From CAYQVO01 sp964421085 (GTDB lineage Bacteria; Bdellovibrionota_C; UBA2361; CAYQVO01), in NCBI GenBank assembly GCA_964421085.1, contig CAYQVO010000027.1, positions 1 through 50,407 of the forward strand: a DNA stretch of 50,407 nucleotides, in the 5' to 3' direction. Position 1 is the stretch's first letter. Every line of letters begins with the position of its first letter. The position numbers and the translations under genes are program-made. Below the pieces are notes generated by a model, which saw only the letters and a list, made by a program, of their open reading frames with translations, searched no databases and had not been told where the DNA came from. Below are positions 42,820 to 50,407 of the stretch, piece after piece.

Positions 42820-42963
42820 AGACAACTCGCGTGGAAGAGACGTAATTTACGGCCTTCACACTATAAATCATTTAATCCCTGGTAAAAGCTGATTAAGGCA
42901 GGAAGATGGGTGAAAATATCCGATCGGAGATGCCCCCGGAGCGGAGAGCAACCCTTCAGGTGC

Positions 42964-43043
42964 CTTGACTTACTGCAGAAGCTGCATATGGACGTCCACC
43001 AGGAGATCGCTGAAGCACTGAAAATGCAGGTTTTTTCGCCCGC
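42964..43043 (+). pseudogene. Remnant of an arginase-family gene 3' end
   Basis: The plus strand here reads LDLLQKLHMDVHQEIAEALKM, matching the final LAQVQKRHMNLNQEIAEALKM of the arginase gene at 40319-40384, with the same TTTTCGCCCGC downstream. There is no open reading frame of useful length. It is a diverged copy, more than a simple recent target duplication, and lies just before the DegT-operon end. Confidence 0.7.
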
Positions 43044-43066
43044 CGGAATTCGGCCCTCGCCCGGCA

Positions 43067-44227
43067 TTATCTTTGCGTAAGCGCCTCCAGCACAATTGAA
43101 AAATCGTCCTCGCTCAAAAATTCCGAATTCGAAATCGTAAAACTCCTGTCTGCAAACGACCTCGCATTTGGGAGTTCAGCCAGAGGATTAACGAAAAGCT
43201 TTGTCACTCCATACGGAGACGCCCAGAGCAGATCCATAATCCGGCGGCAGACATCAGGATTTTCGGCAGTAAGAAGGAAAAAAGGGAACGTACCCTCCGT
43301 GCCGGGCAACGGCTCAATCACACTGACTTCCGGAACCGACTGCAGCGCTTCAAGCCGCCTCGCGGCGCGGTTCCTGTTGCGCCCAAGGTGTGCAGCGTAC
43401 CGTTCAAGAGACCGCGCGCCGGCGCGTTTCCTGAATCTGCTCACTCGATTAAGAACGACATCTCCCGGCGGGAAATCCCATGCTGCGTCCGCAAAATCTC
43501 CTCTCCTTAAACTCGCTCTTCTCGGAGCTCCGTAAACCCAGTGCAGGCCGCGGGGGTTGTATAAAAGCCCGCAGCCGATGAGCTGGGCGCACCTCATCAG
43601 TTCAGCTATTATGTCGTTCTTCAGCAGCCTCTCTGCGGTCTTTTTCAACACTTCAAAAATTTCGCTCTCTCCAGCCGCAAGAGCGCCGCCCTCATAAAGA
43701 TTGATCCCCTTTCCGACGGCGAAGCTGTAGAAGCCGATCTCTCCAAGAGTGCCCGCATGCTTTCCGTTAATCAGAGCGCCGAGAGCCTGTGCCGCATCTT
43801 CAAGAACCACCGCACCGCATGATTTCGCAATGCCGGCTGCCGCGGTCATATCGGACGGAATCCCTGCAAGATGCGTCGGCACAATGCAGAGCGTTTCTTC
43901 ACTGCACAGATTTTTCAGCTGCTCAAAATCGAAATCCGGCCTTTCCCTCTGTATATCGCACGTCACAAGGTTCAGGCCCGCAAGTTCAACAGCTTTTTTC
44001 ACCAGCGAACAGGTGTACGCAGGAACGATCACTTCCTTCCTTTCAGATCTTCTTTTGAGCGCCTCCAGTGCGATCAGCATCGCAGCGGTGCCCGATGGTG
44101 TCACAAGGACATCGGTAACGCCGAGGAATTCTTTCAGACTGCCTTCGAATGAGAGTTCTTCGGGGCGTGGGAGGAAATCACGCACAAGAAGAGGGAGCCC
44201 CGAGGTCGGCGGCGCTTCACGCTTCAT
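43067..44227 (-). CDS. DegT/DnrJ/EryC1/StrS-family PLP aminotransferase
   Basis: About 386 residues from the ATG at 44227 (an in-frame ATG at 44260 would overlap more). TPSGTAAMLIALEAL binds the PLP phosphate, VIVPAYTCSLV is the substrate loop, EDAAQALGA has the Asp that pairs with the pyridine nitrogen, and the Schiff-base Lys lies in FYSFAVGKGINLYEGG. Most family members put an amino group on a nucleotide-linked keto sugar; ArnB is the example for lipid A. It overlaps the second SMR gene by 11 bases and ends a four-gene set. Acceptor unknown; an amino-sugar or amino-lipid head group is inferred. Confidence 0.85.
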   Translation of the reverse strand: MKREAPPTSGLPLLVRDFLPRPEELSFEGSLKEFLGVTDVLVTPSGTAAMLIALEALKRRSERKEVIVPAYTCSLVKKAVELAGLNLVTCDIQRERPDFDFEQLKNLCSEETLCIVPTHLAGIPSDMTAAAGIAKSCGAVVLEDAAQALGALINGKHAGTLGEIGFYSFAVGKGINLYEGGALAAGESEIFEVLKKTAERLLKNDIIAELMRCAQLIGCGLLYNPRGLHWVYGAPRRASLRRGDFADAAWDFPPGDVVLNRVSRFRKRAGARSLERYAAHLGRNRNRAARRLEALQSVPEVSVIEPLPGTEGTFPFFLLTAENPDVCRRIMDLLWASPYGVTKLFVNPLAELPNARSFADRSFTISNSEFLSEDDFSIVLEALTQR

Positions 44228-44615
44228 GCTCTTGTTCCTCCCGGCTCTCACCCCAGGCAAACACGAGAATGCCGAGTATTATGAGAACTCCGCCGCCAAT
44301 CTGCATAAGGGACAGCGATTCGCCAAGAAGAAGAACCGAGAGAATAAGAGTGCTGACGATCTCGAGATGGGAGGCGGCAAAAGCAGGCCCGACCGGGGCC
44401 TTCCTGAGAAGCGTCAGATATGTCACAAACGCCCCGATATAACCAAGCACGGCGACGTAAATCCACTTTTGAAAAACCGCTCCAGAAATCCACCCCGGGG
44501 TAAACTCGAGGGGGCCCATTCCCATTGCGGCCAGTTTGAAACCGATCTGACCGACTGTGTCAAAAACCATAAGTATAAAGAAACCGACGAGGTAAAACCG
44601 CAGCATCAGGACCAT
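44217..44615 (-). CDS. Half-size SMR/EamA-type transporter, subunit B
   Basis: 132 residues with four membrane helices (FYLVGFFILMVFDTVGQIGFK, YVAVLGYIGAFVTYLTLL, HLEIVSTLILSVLLLGESL, GGGVLIILGILVFAW), ending in an acidic tail. The size and LLLGESLSLMQIGGGVLIILG pattern are those of SMR proteins such as EmrE and ArnE/ArnF. It overlaps subunit A by ten bases. SMR pairs with separate genes act as antiparallel heterodimers; ArnE/F flip undecaprenyl-linked aminoarabinose. A similar flippase role is suggested by the aminotransferase neighbour. Confidence 0.8.
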   Translation of the reverse strand: MVLMLRFYLVGFFILMVFDTVGQIGFKLAAMGMGPLEFTPGWISGAVFQKWIYVAVLGYIGAFVTYLTLLRKAPVGPAFAASHLEIVSTLILSVLLLGESLSLMQIGGGVLIILGILVFAWGESREEQEHEA

Positions 44616-44962
44616 CCAGTCATTATTACGCCAATCGCTATCAATGTTATCCCCGCGACACGAAAAGGCGTGAGCTTTTCACCAAACAGCAGTCTCCCCC
44701 CTATTGTAACTGTAAGGATGCTTATACACCCTACGAGAATCGCGACTGACAGAGGCACAAGAGAAAGAAACGCGAGCCACGCTGCGAACTCGAGAACATA
44801 AGCCAGTATCCCTGTCCACAGAAGTGGATTTCGGACGACTTTCTTCCACCATGAAAGCGTTTCCAGATTCGCGCCGTCGAGCGATGCCGCTTTGAACGCA
44901 AGATGCCCGGCGGTGTCGAAGACCAGATTGACGAGAAACACAAGTGTGGCTGTAAGCGTCAT
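44606..44962 (-). CDS. Half-size SMR/EamA-type transporter, subunit A
   Basis: 118 residues with four helices (LVFLVNLVFDTAGHLAFKAA, LLWTGILAYVLEFAAWLAFL, VAILVGCISILTVTIGGRLL, VAGITLIAIGVIMTG). FGEKLTPFRVAGI is the SMR TM3-TM4 junction. VLEFAAWLAFLSLVPLSVA carries a membrane Glu, as in EmrE. It overlaps the FemAB-like gene by four bases and subunit B by ten, so all are one transcript. Probably a heterodimeric transporter with subunit B. Confidence 0.8.
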   Translation of the reverse strand: MTLTATLVFLVNLVFDTAGHLAFKAASLDGANLETLSWWKKVVRNPLLWTGILAYVLEFAAWLAFLSLVPLSVAILVGCISILTVTIGGRLLFGEKLTPFRVAGITLIAIGVIMTGWS

Positions 44963-46029
44963 GCCTTTTCCCTTTCCTGCGCCCGGATTTCATCGCTCTC
45001 GAAGAATTTCCGAAAGCTCCTCATTATCATGCGCATCACGGGATTCTTCAAGTAGACTGCGTGATATGTAAAAGTGAATTCAGCGCCCAGCGTCGCTTTG
45101 ATCCCGGGATCAGTCCATCCCGACACGTAAAATTTCAATCCTTTCCGCAAAGCATACTCGATATTGTGGAACCAGCTTATGAAATAAATGTTCATCTCGC
45201 GCGCGTCGGGATAACAAAGCCCGATGAACTTGTCCACGAGATTGTTCCGGTATACAAAGCACAGGTTATACCCGAGGAGCTTTTCGCCTTTCCGGTAAAT
45301 AAAAACGACTGCTCCGCTTCCCGAATCGGTCAGCGCATTTCTCAAGAATTCATAAGTCAGCTTGTCGAAGTGAATCTCGCTCTGGCTGTATACATCGAGA
45401 TAAAGCGAGTAAAGCTCTTTCAGTACGCCCTCCCGGCTGAAAAACGGGTCTCCCGCCGCCAGTTCCTCAATACTCACTTCAGCGCGCTTTTTGAGCTTTC
45501 TTCGAAAATCTTTCCTGCGGGCGGTCGAAAAGCGTTCGAAGAACTGCTCTAAGGACTGAAAACTGATGGGAACATATGCGAGCGCCTGGCCGGACAGAAC
45601 CGTAAAACCTGCTGCCCGGCACGCAGCCAGCAGTTCCCCGGCCCTCCCGTTTTCCTCATCTGAAAGAAGAGGAGAGTTCAGGGGAACGTCCTTGAGAATA
45701 ATGGCCCGGGTCCGCGCCTTCCCCATCTCCAGTTTCCAGGCCTCTGCCCACCCGGAAACATCGGAGGAATCGTCATAACGCGCATATTCAGATACTGTAG
45801 TCCCGATGAAGAGTGTCGGGATTCTGAGAAACCGCCCGGCAAACGGCTTGAATCCCGGAATCCTCTCCAGCCTTCGCTTCACTGAAGGGTCCAGCGTGGT
45901 CAACGCGTCAAAACAGGCGGTAAACGCCGGAGCTTTCCCCTGACAGAGTACAAATGCCTCGAACTCTTCCGGAGGACACTTGAGAAATGCGTCCACCAGA
46001 GCTTCAGGTTCCAGCGCGTTGCAGAGCAT
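44959..46029 (-). CDS. FemAB/GNAT_6-like acyltransferase
   Basis: 356 residues. The second half is a BioF2/FemAB-like GNAT fold (RRKDFRRKLKKRAEVSIEEL, FDKLTYEFLRNAL, VVFIYRKGEKLLGYNLCFVYRN, YFISWFHNIEYALRKGLKFYVSGWTDPGIKATLGAEF). The last segment is the conserved region near the acyl-donor site in the family that adds aminoacyl or acyl groups to cell-wall or lipid amines. No signal peptide, so cytoplasmic. GGAG precedes the ATG. It is the first gene of the four overlapping genes and follows the outer-membrane barrel gene. Confidence 0.75.
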   Translation of the reverse strand: MLCNALEPEALVDAFLKCPPEEFEAFVLCQGKAPAFTACFDALTTLDPSVKRRLERIPGFKPFAGRFLRIPTLFIGTTVSEYARYDDSSDVSGWAEAWKLEMGKARTRAIILKDVPLNSPLLSDEENGRAGELLAACRAAGFTVLSGQALAYVPISFQSLEQFFERFSTARRKDFRRKLKKRAEVSIEELAAGDPFFSREGVLKELYSLYLDVYSQSEIHFDKLTYEFLRNALTDSGSGAVVFIYRKGEKLLGYNLCFVYRNNLVDKFIGLCYPDAREMNIYFISWFHNIEYALRKGLKFYVSGWTDPGIKATLGAEFTFTYHAVYLKNPVMRMIMRSFRKFFESDEIRAQEREKA

Positions 46030-46102
46030 GCTTACTCCAGAATAAGACCAAGAGCCGTCGAAAGGTAAGGCGAAACTTCATCATCCCTGACGCGTTCGAA
46101 TT

Positions 46103-46969
46103 TCAACCCGTCTTCAACATCGAATGTATCGGCGAAAGTGAGCCCTCCAGAGTCAGAACCCACTGACTGCCGAGGGGCCAGAGCACTCCAAGCCCGGCCT
46201 GAGCATCCCGGGTGAATACATGCGAATCGACCATCTCGGGACCGAGAAAAACCTGCACATCAGCATTGTGATACCAGACCTGGGCGAAGTATTCGCTCTC
46301 CCCTCCCGGCTTGTAGCCTGCACGGAACAGGAACGGAGCTGTGATATTGATATGCACCTTTTTGTCTTCCGAAAACCAGCTTATTCCGCCGATCGGGAAA
46401 ACGGAAGTATCCCAGTAATTCGAAGAAGTCATCACCCCGATATGGCTCGCAAAGCGCGGGCTGAAGCGATAGCTCACAAGCGGCCCCGTGGTGAACTCAA
46501 TATTCTTTGCGCCGGCATCGTGCGTCATATCCGAATCAATACCCGGACGGAACGCCCACAATCCCAGGAAATCTTCAGAAAAGAAATGACTAAGCGCCAT
46601 CAGCGACTCGAACTGATGAAAATCGGGGGCGCCGGGCGGGGGAAGACCGCTTTCGATCTTCTCAAAATCGTACCGCCTGTAAGTGTATTCGAGATCGACG
46701 AAAAAGAATGTGTCCCTGCTGATGTCGAGCCCCCCGTCGAGTTCGACAAATACATAATTGAGGTTCGCCTCGCCGGGGGATTCGTCCAGATCATGCGTCG
46801 GTTCCCAGATGTATTGAACGTAGATGTTGGAGGGATCGAAGAGCACAAGATCGACGAACTCTTTGTGCGCCGTAAAAAAATGCTCCTCAGCGCTCTGAGC
46901 GGAAGCAAAGACCGGATATATCGCCGGAACGGCAAAACAAAAGAGGTATAACAAATAGATTCTTATCAC
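46103..46969 (-). CDS. Predicted outer-membrane beta-barrel protein (DUF6268-like), probable 3' frameshift
   Basis: 288 residues with a signal peptide (MIRIYLLYLFCFAVPAIYPVFASA) and alternating strands ending in aromatics (NLNYVFVELDGGLDIS, FFVDLEYTYRRYDF, YRFSPRFASHIGVM, YFAQVWYHNADVQVFLG), as in porin-like barrels. The frame stops at 46103 after ...LEGSLSPIHSMLKTG. A different frame from about 46160 reads LTFADTFDVEDGLKFERV and closes with SPYLSTALGLILE and TAA just before the next gene's ATG, a much better barrel C-terminus. An indel is likely. Start is GTG with AGGGG upstream. Confidence 0.7.
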   Translation of the reverse strand: MIRIYLLYLFCFAVPAIYPVFASAQSAEEHFFTAHKEFVDLVLFDPSNIYVQYIWEPTHDLDESPGEANLNYVFVELDGGLDISRDTFFFVDLEYTYRRYDFEKIESGLPPPGAPDFHQFESLMALSHFFSEDFLGLWAFRPGIDSDMTHDAGAKNIEFTTGPLVSYRFSPRFASHIGVMTSSNYWDTSVFPIGGISWFSEDKKVHINITAPFLFRAGYKPGGESEYFAQVWYHNADVQVFLGPEMVDSHVFTRDAQAGLGVLWPLGSQWVLTLEGSLSPIHSMLKTG

Positions 46970-47458
46970 TGCGCAAAGCCCCTGAACAACAGCAGTGCAG
47001 TATATTGAAAATGACGAATTGTGCCAATAAGGGGGCGGTTTCCGAGGTTACGGCGGAGCTAAGGGCGCCGTCATGTGATCGCCGCTCAATCCGGGGAAAA
47101 AGGACACCCAAAAAAGGCGCAATCTCAACGCAACTTCTTCTGAAATTCTACGATACTCTGACAGGCGTCCGTTGCCGAACGTCACAACTATCAGCCCCGG
47201 CGGGTCCGCATTCGCTGATCATCTATGCAATATTTTGATTAGCCTCCACATTCCTTATATGCTGCCACCGTGCATAAGCATCAGGAAAAAAATACTCAGG
47301 AACTTGAAGGCTTCCCTCCCCTTCCATCCAGCTCCTTCCGCCTGGAAGGGACACGCAATGCACTTATTTAATTCAGCCGACTGATTTGCCCGGGTATCAG
47401 CGACGATTTTTCCATCATCAATTTCCGCGGCAAAGGAGCTGCACTCGATCCAGCCAGG
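46970..47458. other. Intergenic stretch, no supported gene
   Basis: About 490 bases between the divergent barrel gene and the kinase-like gene. Short frames on either strand look random. The last 80 bases (from about 47380) read in frame with the downstream gene (SDDFSIINFRGKGAALDPARV) and look coding, although no standard start codon precedes them. Confidence 0.45.
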
Positions 47459-48301
47459 GTGGCCGAGGAATTCGATCTCATGGATCTGAGGCGAGGGCTG
47501 GGCGAAAAGCTCGCAACTGGCCCGAGGGTGGATTATTTCCCTGACGAGGAGGGTCGAGTCTCATTCCNNNNNNNNNNNNNNNNGCTTTATGGCATGTTCT
47601 TCGACCACGCAGCAGCTGAGTTCAACATGTATCATCAGATGCTTGAGAGAGGACTTCCTGTCGATCTCGCGGTTGCACTCGCAAAATTCGAGGACATTTC
47701 AGCTCCCGGCGGACAGGCGCTCGGCGTCCTGTGGACAGATGTCACAAGCCGTGGACTCAGGGGTGACGAGTTTCTCTCAGCTTTGATTAATCGCTTCGAG
47801 GCCAATATAGAAAGTGGATTGAAAGAAGCGCTCGATGATTTCAGAGAAGGTGTCACCGCAGTATGCAGAATGTGGGCAATTGCGGTGAAAGGAACGCATG
47901 AGGCCGACTTTATCCACGGAAATCCTCAGCTGGGAAATCTCCGCATGAGCGCCTTTGTGACCATCTGCGATCTGACTGACGCCCCGGATCCCACTTCAAT
48001 GCCGCACCCTCAGAAGCGGGCGTACAGGGCGCAGGACCTGAGGCATATGATGGCGGGCGCCGTGCGTCTTGACGGCTATCCATTCCTTCGCAGGCACGCA
48101 CCGCGCCCTCTTGAAATAGTATTGAGGAGTTATATTTCCGGCAATAAGAGTGCCGCCGAGAATCTGCTCAGGTTCGTCAGACTTCGAGAAGATGGAATGA
48201 TCTCCCTGAATGACGTCTCTGAACTCTCTGCATCAGGCAGGAGGCCGTTGATTGAATACAGGTGCAATCCTCTCATTTCGGCGCTCCTGGCTCAGGAGTG
48301 A
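47459..48301 (+). CDS. Unknown protein with degenerate kinase-like signature
   Basis: 280 residues from a GTG at 47459; six are masked by N (47568-47583). The stretch DFIHGNPQLGNLRMS followed by ICDLTDA matches the catalytic loop and metal motif of phosphotransferase-fold kinases (HGDxxxxN and DFD), but the catalytic Asp is Asn155 and DFD reads DLTD. It may be a pseudokinase or a divergent member of the Kdo/ABC1/APH superfamily; the assignment is by motif only. The reading frame upstream of the GTG also looks coding (DFSIINFRGKGAALDP), so the true start may be non-standard or lost. It converges with the sigma-like gene. Confidence 0.55.
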   Translation: MAEEFDLMDLRRGLGEKLATGPRVDYFPDEEGRVSFXXXXXXLYGMFFDHAAAEFNMYHQMLERGLPVDLAVALAKFEDISAPGGQALGVLWTDVTSRGLRGDEFLSALINRFEANIESGLKEALDDFREGVTAVCRMWAIAVKGTHEADFIHGNPQLGNLRMSAFVTICDLTDAPDPTSMPHPQKRAYRAQDLRHMMAGAVRLDGYPFLRRHAPRPLEIVLRSYISGNKSAAENLLRFVRLREDGMISLNDVSELSASGRRPLIEYRCNPLISALLAQE

Positions 48302-48366
48302 TCTCTCCTGGAATTCGTTTTTCCCCTCCTTCCTCCCGCTCCGGGAACCGTTTTCAAGGCAGGAAA

Positions 48367-50310
48367 TCATGTTTCCGCCTTTTCTGCTTTCACTTCCTCC
48401 ATAAATCTTCCGACCAGCTTATCCCGGACGGCGCGAACAATCTGCCTGACATACTCGCGCACCACTCCAAAACAACGCGCTATCTCCTCATCCCCGAGGG
48501 CGCTCTCATAGTGGAGATAAAAAATTGCCTTGTCGCGAAGGCCGCCAGGCACATTTATCTCGCTCAATATCGCGTTGAGTCTTTCGACTTTAAGCCTGTG
48601 CATGACTTTTTCTTCGACATTTGTATCGGGATGTGTGTCAGCCAGCATGTCGGACAAAGCCCAGTCTTCATCCTCATTAAACGGCTGATCCAGAGACAGG
48701 AGGTCTTTATCTTTCTTTCTGGGCCTCATGAAATGACCGATTCCGAACTTCATTACGCGCGCGGCCCACGCGTCAAAGGGAGAGGTATGCCGATAATTGT
48801 CTATGGCCCCCCACAGACCCCCATCTGCTTTGCCTCCCCCCACCAGCGCAGCAGACACCAGTTCATCGAGCTCAAACCGGGGGCCGGCATATCGCCTGGC
48901 AACTTTCCTTGCAAGCGGTATTGAGAGTGACACAAGGGCTTCGCGTGCGGCAGAATTTCCTTCCTGAGCTCGAGCGACAAGCTGCGACGCTTCATCGTTA
49001 GTCAGCCGCCTTTCTGGAATGGAGAGAAGTCCTTTCCCACAAACGAGATCCGGAATGATAAAAGAAACTTCCCGCCACTCTTCGCGCGTCCCTTCCCTGC
49101 GTGGGGATTCTGCTGCCGGTTTCTTCTCAACAACAGGTTCAGGTTCCGGTGGTTCGTCCGGTGGCGGGTTTTCCTCACCATCCACGGCTTCGCGAATGAC
49201 TTTTTCTCTCAGGGCTCTTATCTCACGATTATCAGGCATGAGCGCCAGCACTTCTCTCACCTTTTCCACTGCTTCAGCGCGGCGTCTTTCGCGGTATGAG
49301 TCCCAGGCACTGATGATCATCTTATCGAGGTTTTCGAGGAATGAATCTATTCCTGCAATCTCCTGTTCTGAGATGAGCCTGACGAGACGATTGGAAACAG
49401 AGAGCACAACCCTGGGTGATGTGGAAAAGGCATCTGCAAGATCTTCGAGAGACTGCGCTGTGCTTCCGCAGAGTCCGTACCGCCACTGGATAATCAGTCG
49501 CCATTTTATGACATCCCACAAAACGGGGTTATTCACGCCGGCAGCTCGGAGCAGATCAGTTGAAACGGCAGGCAAAGTTGCTGCAATGCAGCCTTTGAAT
49601 CTCTCCCGCGCCTGATTCGTTCCATAATAGCTCACGATCCTTGTGTACATGGTTTTCCCGGTAATATCCGGATGAAAATCGAGGGTCCTGTGTTTGCCGA
49701 ATGCCTGCCACAAATCGCGCTCAACCGCCGGCCAGTGTCGCGGGCTGTAGATTCCATGGCCTTTGATCGGCGGAAATCCGAGTTTTCTTTTGAGCAGAAA
49801 GACACCTCCGTACCACCGGCAAACAGCGTTGAGAAGTCCCATTGCGTCAAGATCGAGACTTTTGAATCCTTTCCTCAGGTCTTTGCGTGTCGGGAACTTT
49901 TCTATTTCCTCAGGTGACGGATCGGCGTCAAGCTGACGGAACTTTCTTATGAACACCCTCACAAAATATTCAGTATCCCTGAAAAGCCCCTCCTCATGCC
50001 GGATTGGAAATCCAAGCCTCTTCATGACGGCATTCATGCCGCCATGAGATCTCCAAAGTGCTGCAAGCACATTGCATTTCCCAGCTGCTTCGAAGTCCTC
50101 TCTCCTCGGGAATCCCCTTTTCAGATCTTCAGCTGTCGGAAACGAGGAGACATCTTCGGGGTCTGGTTCTTCGGAAGTTCCTCTTACGAGTTTTACGATT
50201 TCCGGCAGAAAATTTTCCCATCGATCAAGAGAGTATTCACCGGTTTTGCGGGGATGGGACATTCCCAGCCGCTCGCGTATGCCAAAAAAACCACCGTAAT
50301 GGTTATACAT
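48367..50310 (-). CDS. Sigma-70-like protein with N-terminal GG-LG helical repeats
   Basis: About 647 residues from the ATG at 50310 (GAGG six bases before; a GTG at 50322 is possible). Numbered from the GTG, residues 1-20, 60-105, 143-182 and perhaps 205-245 repeat a unit FPTxxDL...A..(H/Y)GG...(M/L)(K/R)RLGF, resembling repeats found with homing-endonuclease and plastid proteins. A helical middle region and a Pro/Glu linker (380-410) follow. Residues 443-540 read as sigma region 2 (LVARAQEGNSAAREALV, LARKVARRYAG, FDAWAARVMKFGIGHFMR), and 575-645 as region 4 with a helix-turn-helix (GDEEIARCFGVVREYVRQIV). The architecture suggests a specialised sigma factor; the partner of the repeats is unknown. 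Confidence 0.75.
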   Translation of the reverse strand: MYNHYGGFFGIRERLGMSHPRKTGEYSLDRWENFLPEIVKLVRGTSEEPDPEDVSSFPTAEDLKRGFPRREDFEAAGKCNVLAALWRSHGGMNAVMKRLGFPIRHEEGLFRDTEYFVRVFIRKFRQLDADPSPEEIEKFPTRKDLRKGFKSLDLDAMGLLNAVCRWYGGVFLLKRKLGFPPIKGHGIYSPRHWPAVERDLWQAFGKHRTLDFHPDITGKTMYTRIVSYYGTNQARERFKGCIAATLPAVSTDLLRAAGVNNPVLWDVIKWRLIIQWRYGLCGSTAQSLEDLADAFSTSPRVVLSVSNRLVRLISEQEIAGIDSFLENLDKMIISAWDSYRERRRAEAVEKVREVLALMPDNREIRALREKVIREAVDGEENPPPDEPPEPEPVVEKKPAAESPRREGTREEWREVSFIIPDLVCGKGLLSIPERRLTNDEASQLVARAQEGNSAAREALVSLSIPLARKVARRYAGPRFELDELVSAALVGGGKADGGLWGAIDNYRHTSPFDAWAARVMKFGIGHFMRPRKKDKDLLSLDQPFNEDEDWALSDMLADTHPDTNVEEKVMHRLKVERLNAILSEINVPGGLRDKAIFYLHYESALGDEEIARCFGVVREYVRQIVRAVRDKLVGRFMEEVKAEKAET

Positions 50311-50407
50311 GGCTTTCCTCACATACGCTTTGTGTTCGAGTCTTCCGCCCTTGGGAAGCTCTGATCAAGGGTACTATAATTTCCGAAAAAATGTGAAGTT
50401 GGCCATA

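Noticed and set aside
47005..47384. Small plus-strand frames in the 47.0-47.4 kb spacer
   Set aside because: Arbitrary composition, no ribosome sites and no similarity; treated as non-coding.

Overview
The window looks like a draft chromosomal contig (three N-runs at 7771-7780, 18062-18071 and 47568-47583) from a diderm, Gram-negative-type bacterium. The evidence is an RND tripartite-pump pair with a lipoprotein adaptor, a predicted outer-membrane beta-barrel protein, a Fe/Mn superoxide dismutase, an LD-carboxypeptidase and a tRNA-fMet. I cannot fix the phylum. The mix of family-B DNA polymerase II, thrombospondin-type-3 repeats, a PlsC-ACP-AMP-ligase fusion, dispersed palindromic repeats and many families of unknown function suggests an uncultured, non-model lineage.

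Layout. 1-6.8 kb: partial tRNA-Arg, an RHH-MNT/HEPN toxin-antitoxin pair with a palindromic operator, L-fucose isomerase, a lysozyme-like transglycosylase, an unknown gene and a decayed phage integrase next to tRNA-Leu. This looks like an eroded island. 6.8-12.4 kb: DUF2752, two proteins sharing a GYF-like N-terminal module (one fused to a Yip1 membrane domain), tRNA-fMet, DNA polymerase II and a GNAT. 12.4-21.5 kb: a secreted protein, an Aas/LplT-like lipid unit (PlsC-ACP-ligase fusion plus MFS) behind an LD-carboxypeptidase, a membrane-protein pair and a Ca-binding-repeat exported protein. 21.6-28.1 kb: superoxide dismutase, phosphohexomutase and the RND pump; a dispersed palindromic repeat forms the 3' ends of the mutase and pump genes.

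28-36.4 kb: DUF1015, two tandem phosphoribosyltransferase-like paralogues, methylmalonyl-CoA decarboxylase, PGRP-type amidase, photolyase and a compact KS / FabL-like reductase / ACP operon. 36.6-40.4 kb: an operon of an alpha/beta hydrolase with a Cys nucleophile, a class III aminotransferase with an internal deletion, an MtnX-like HAD phosphatase and an arginase-family protein. 40.3-43.05 kb: an accessory block (nucleotidyltransferase pair, broken DUF4143 ATPase, secreted PASTA protein) bracketed by two related copies of the arginase gene 3' end.

43-47 kb: an overlapping set of FemAB-like GNAT, two half-size SMR/EamA transporters and a DegT-type PLP aminotransferase behind an outer-membrane barrel gene. 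This is the best candidate here for an undescribed envelope-modification system. 47.4-50.4 kb: a protein with a degenerate kinase-like signature and a 651-residue protein joining N-terminal GG-LG helical repeats to a sigma-70-like C-terminus.
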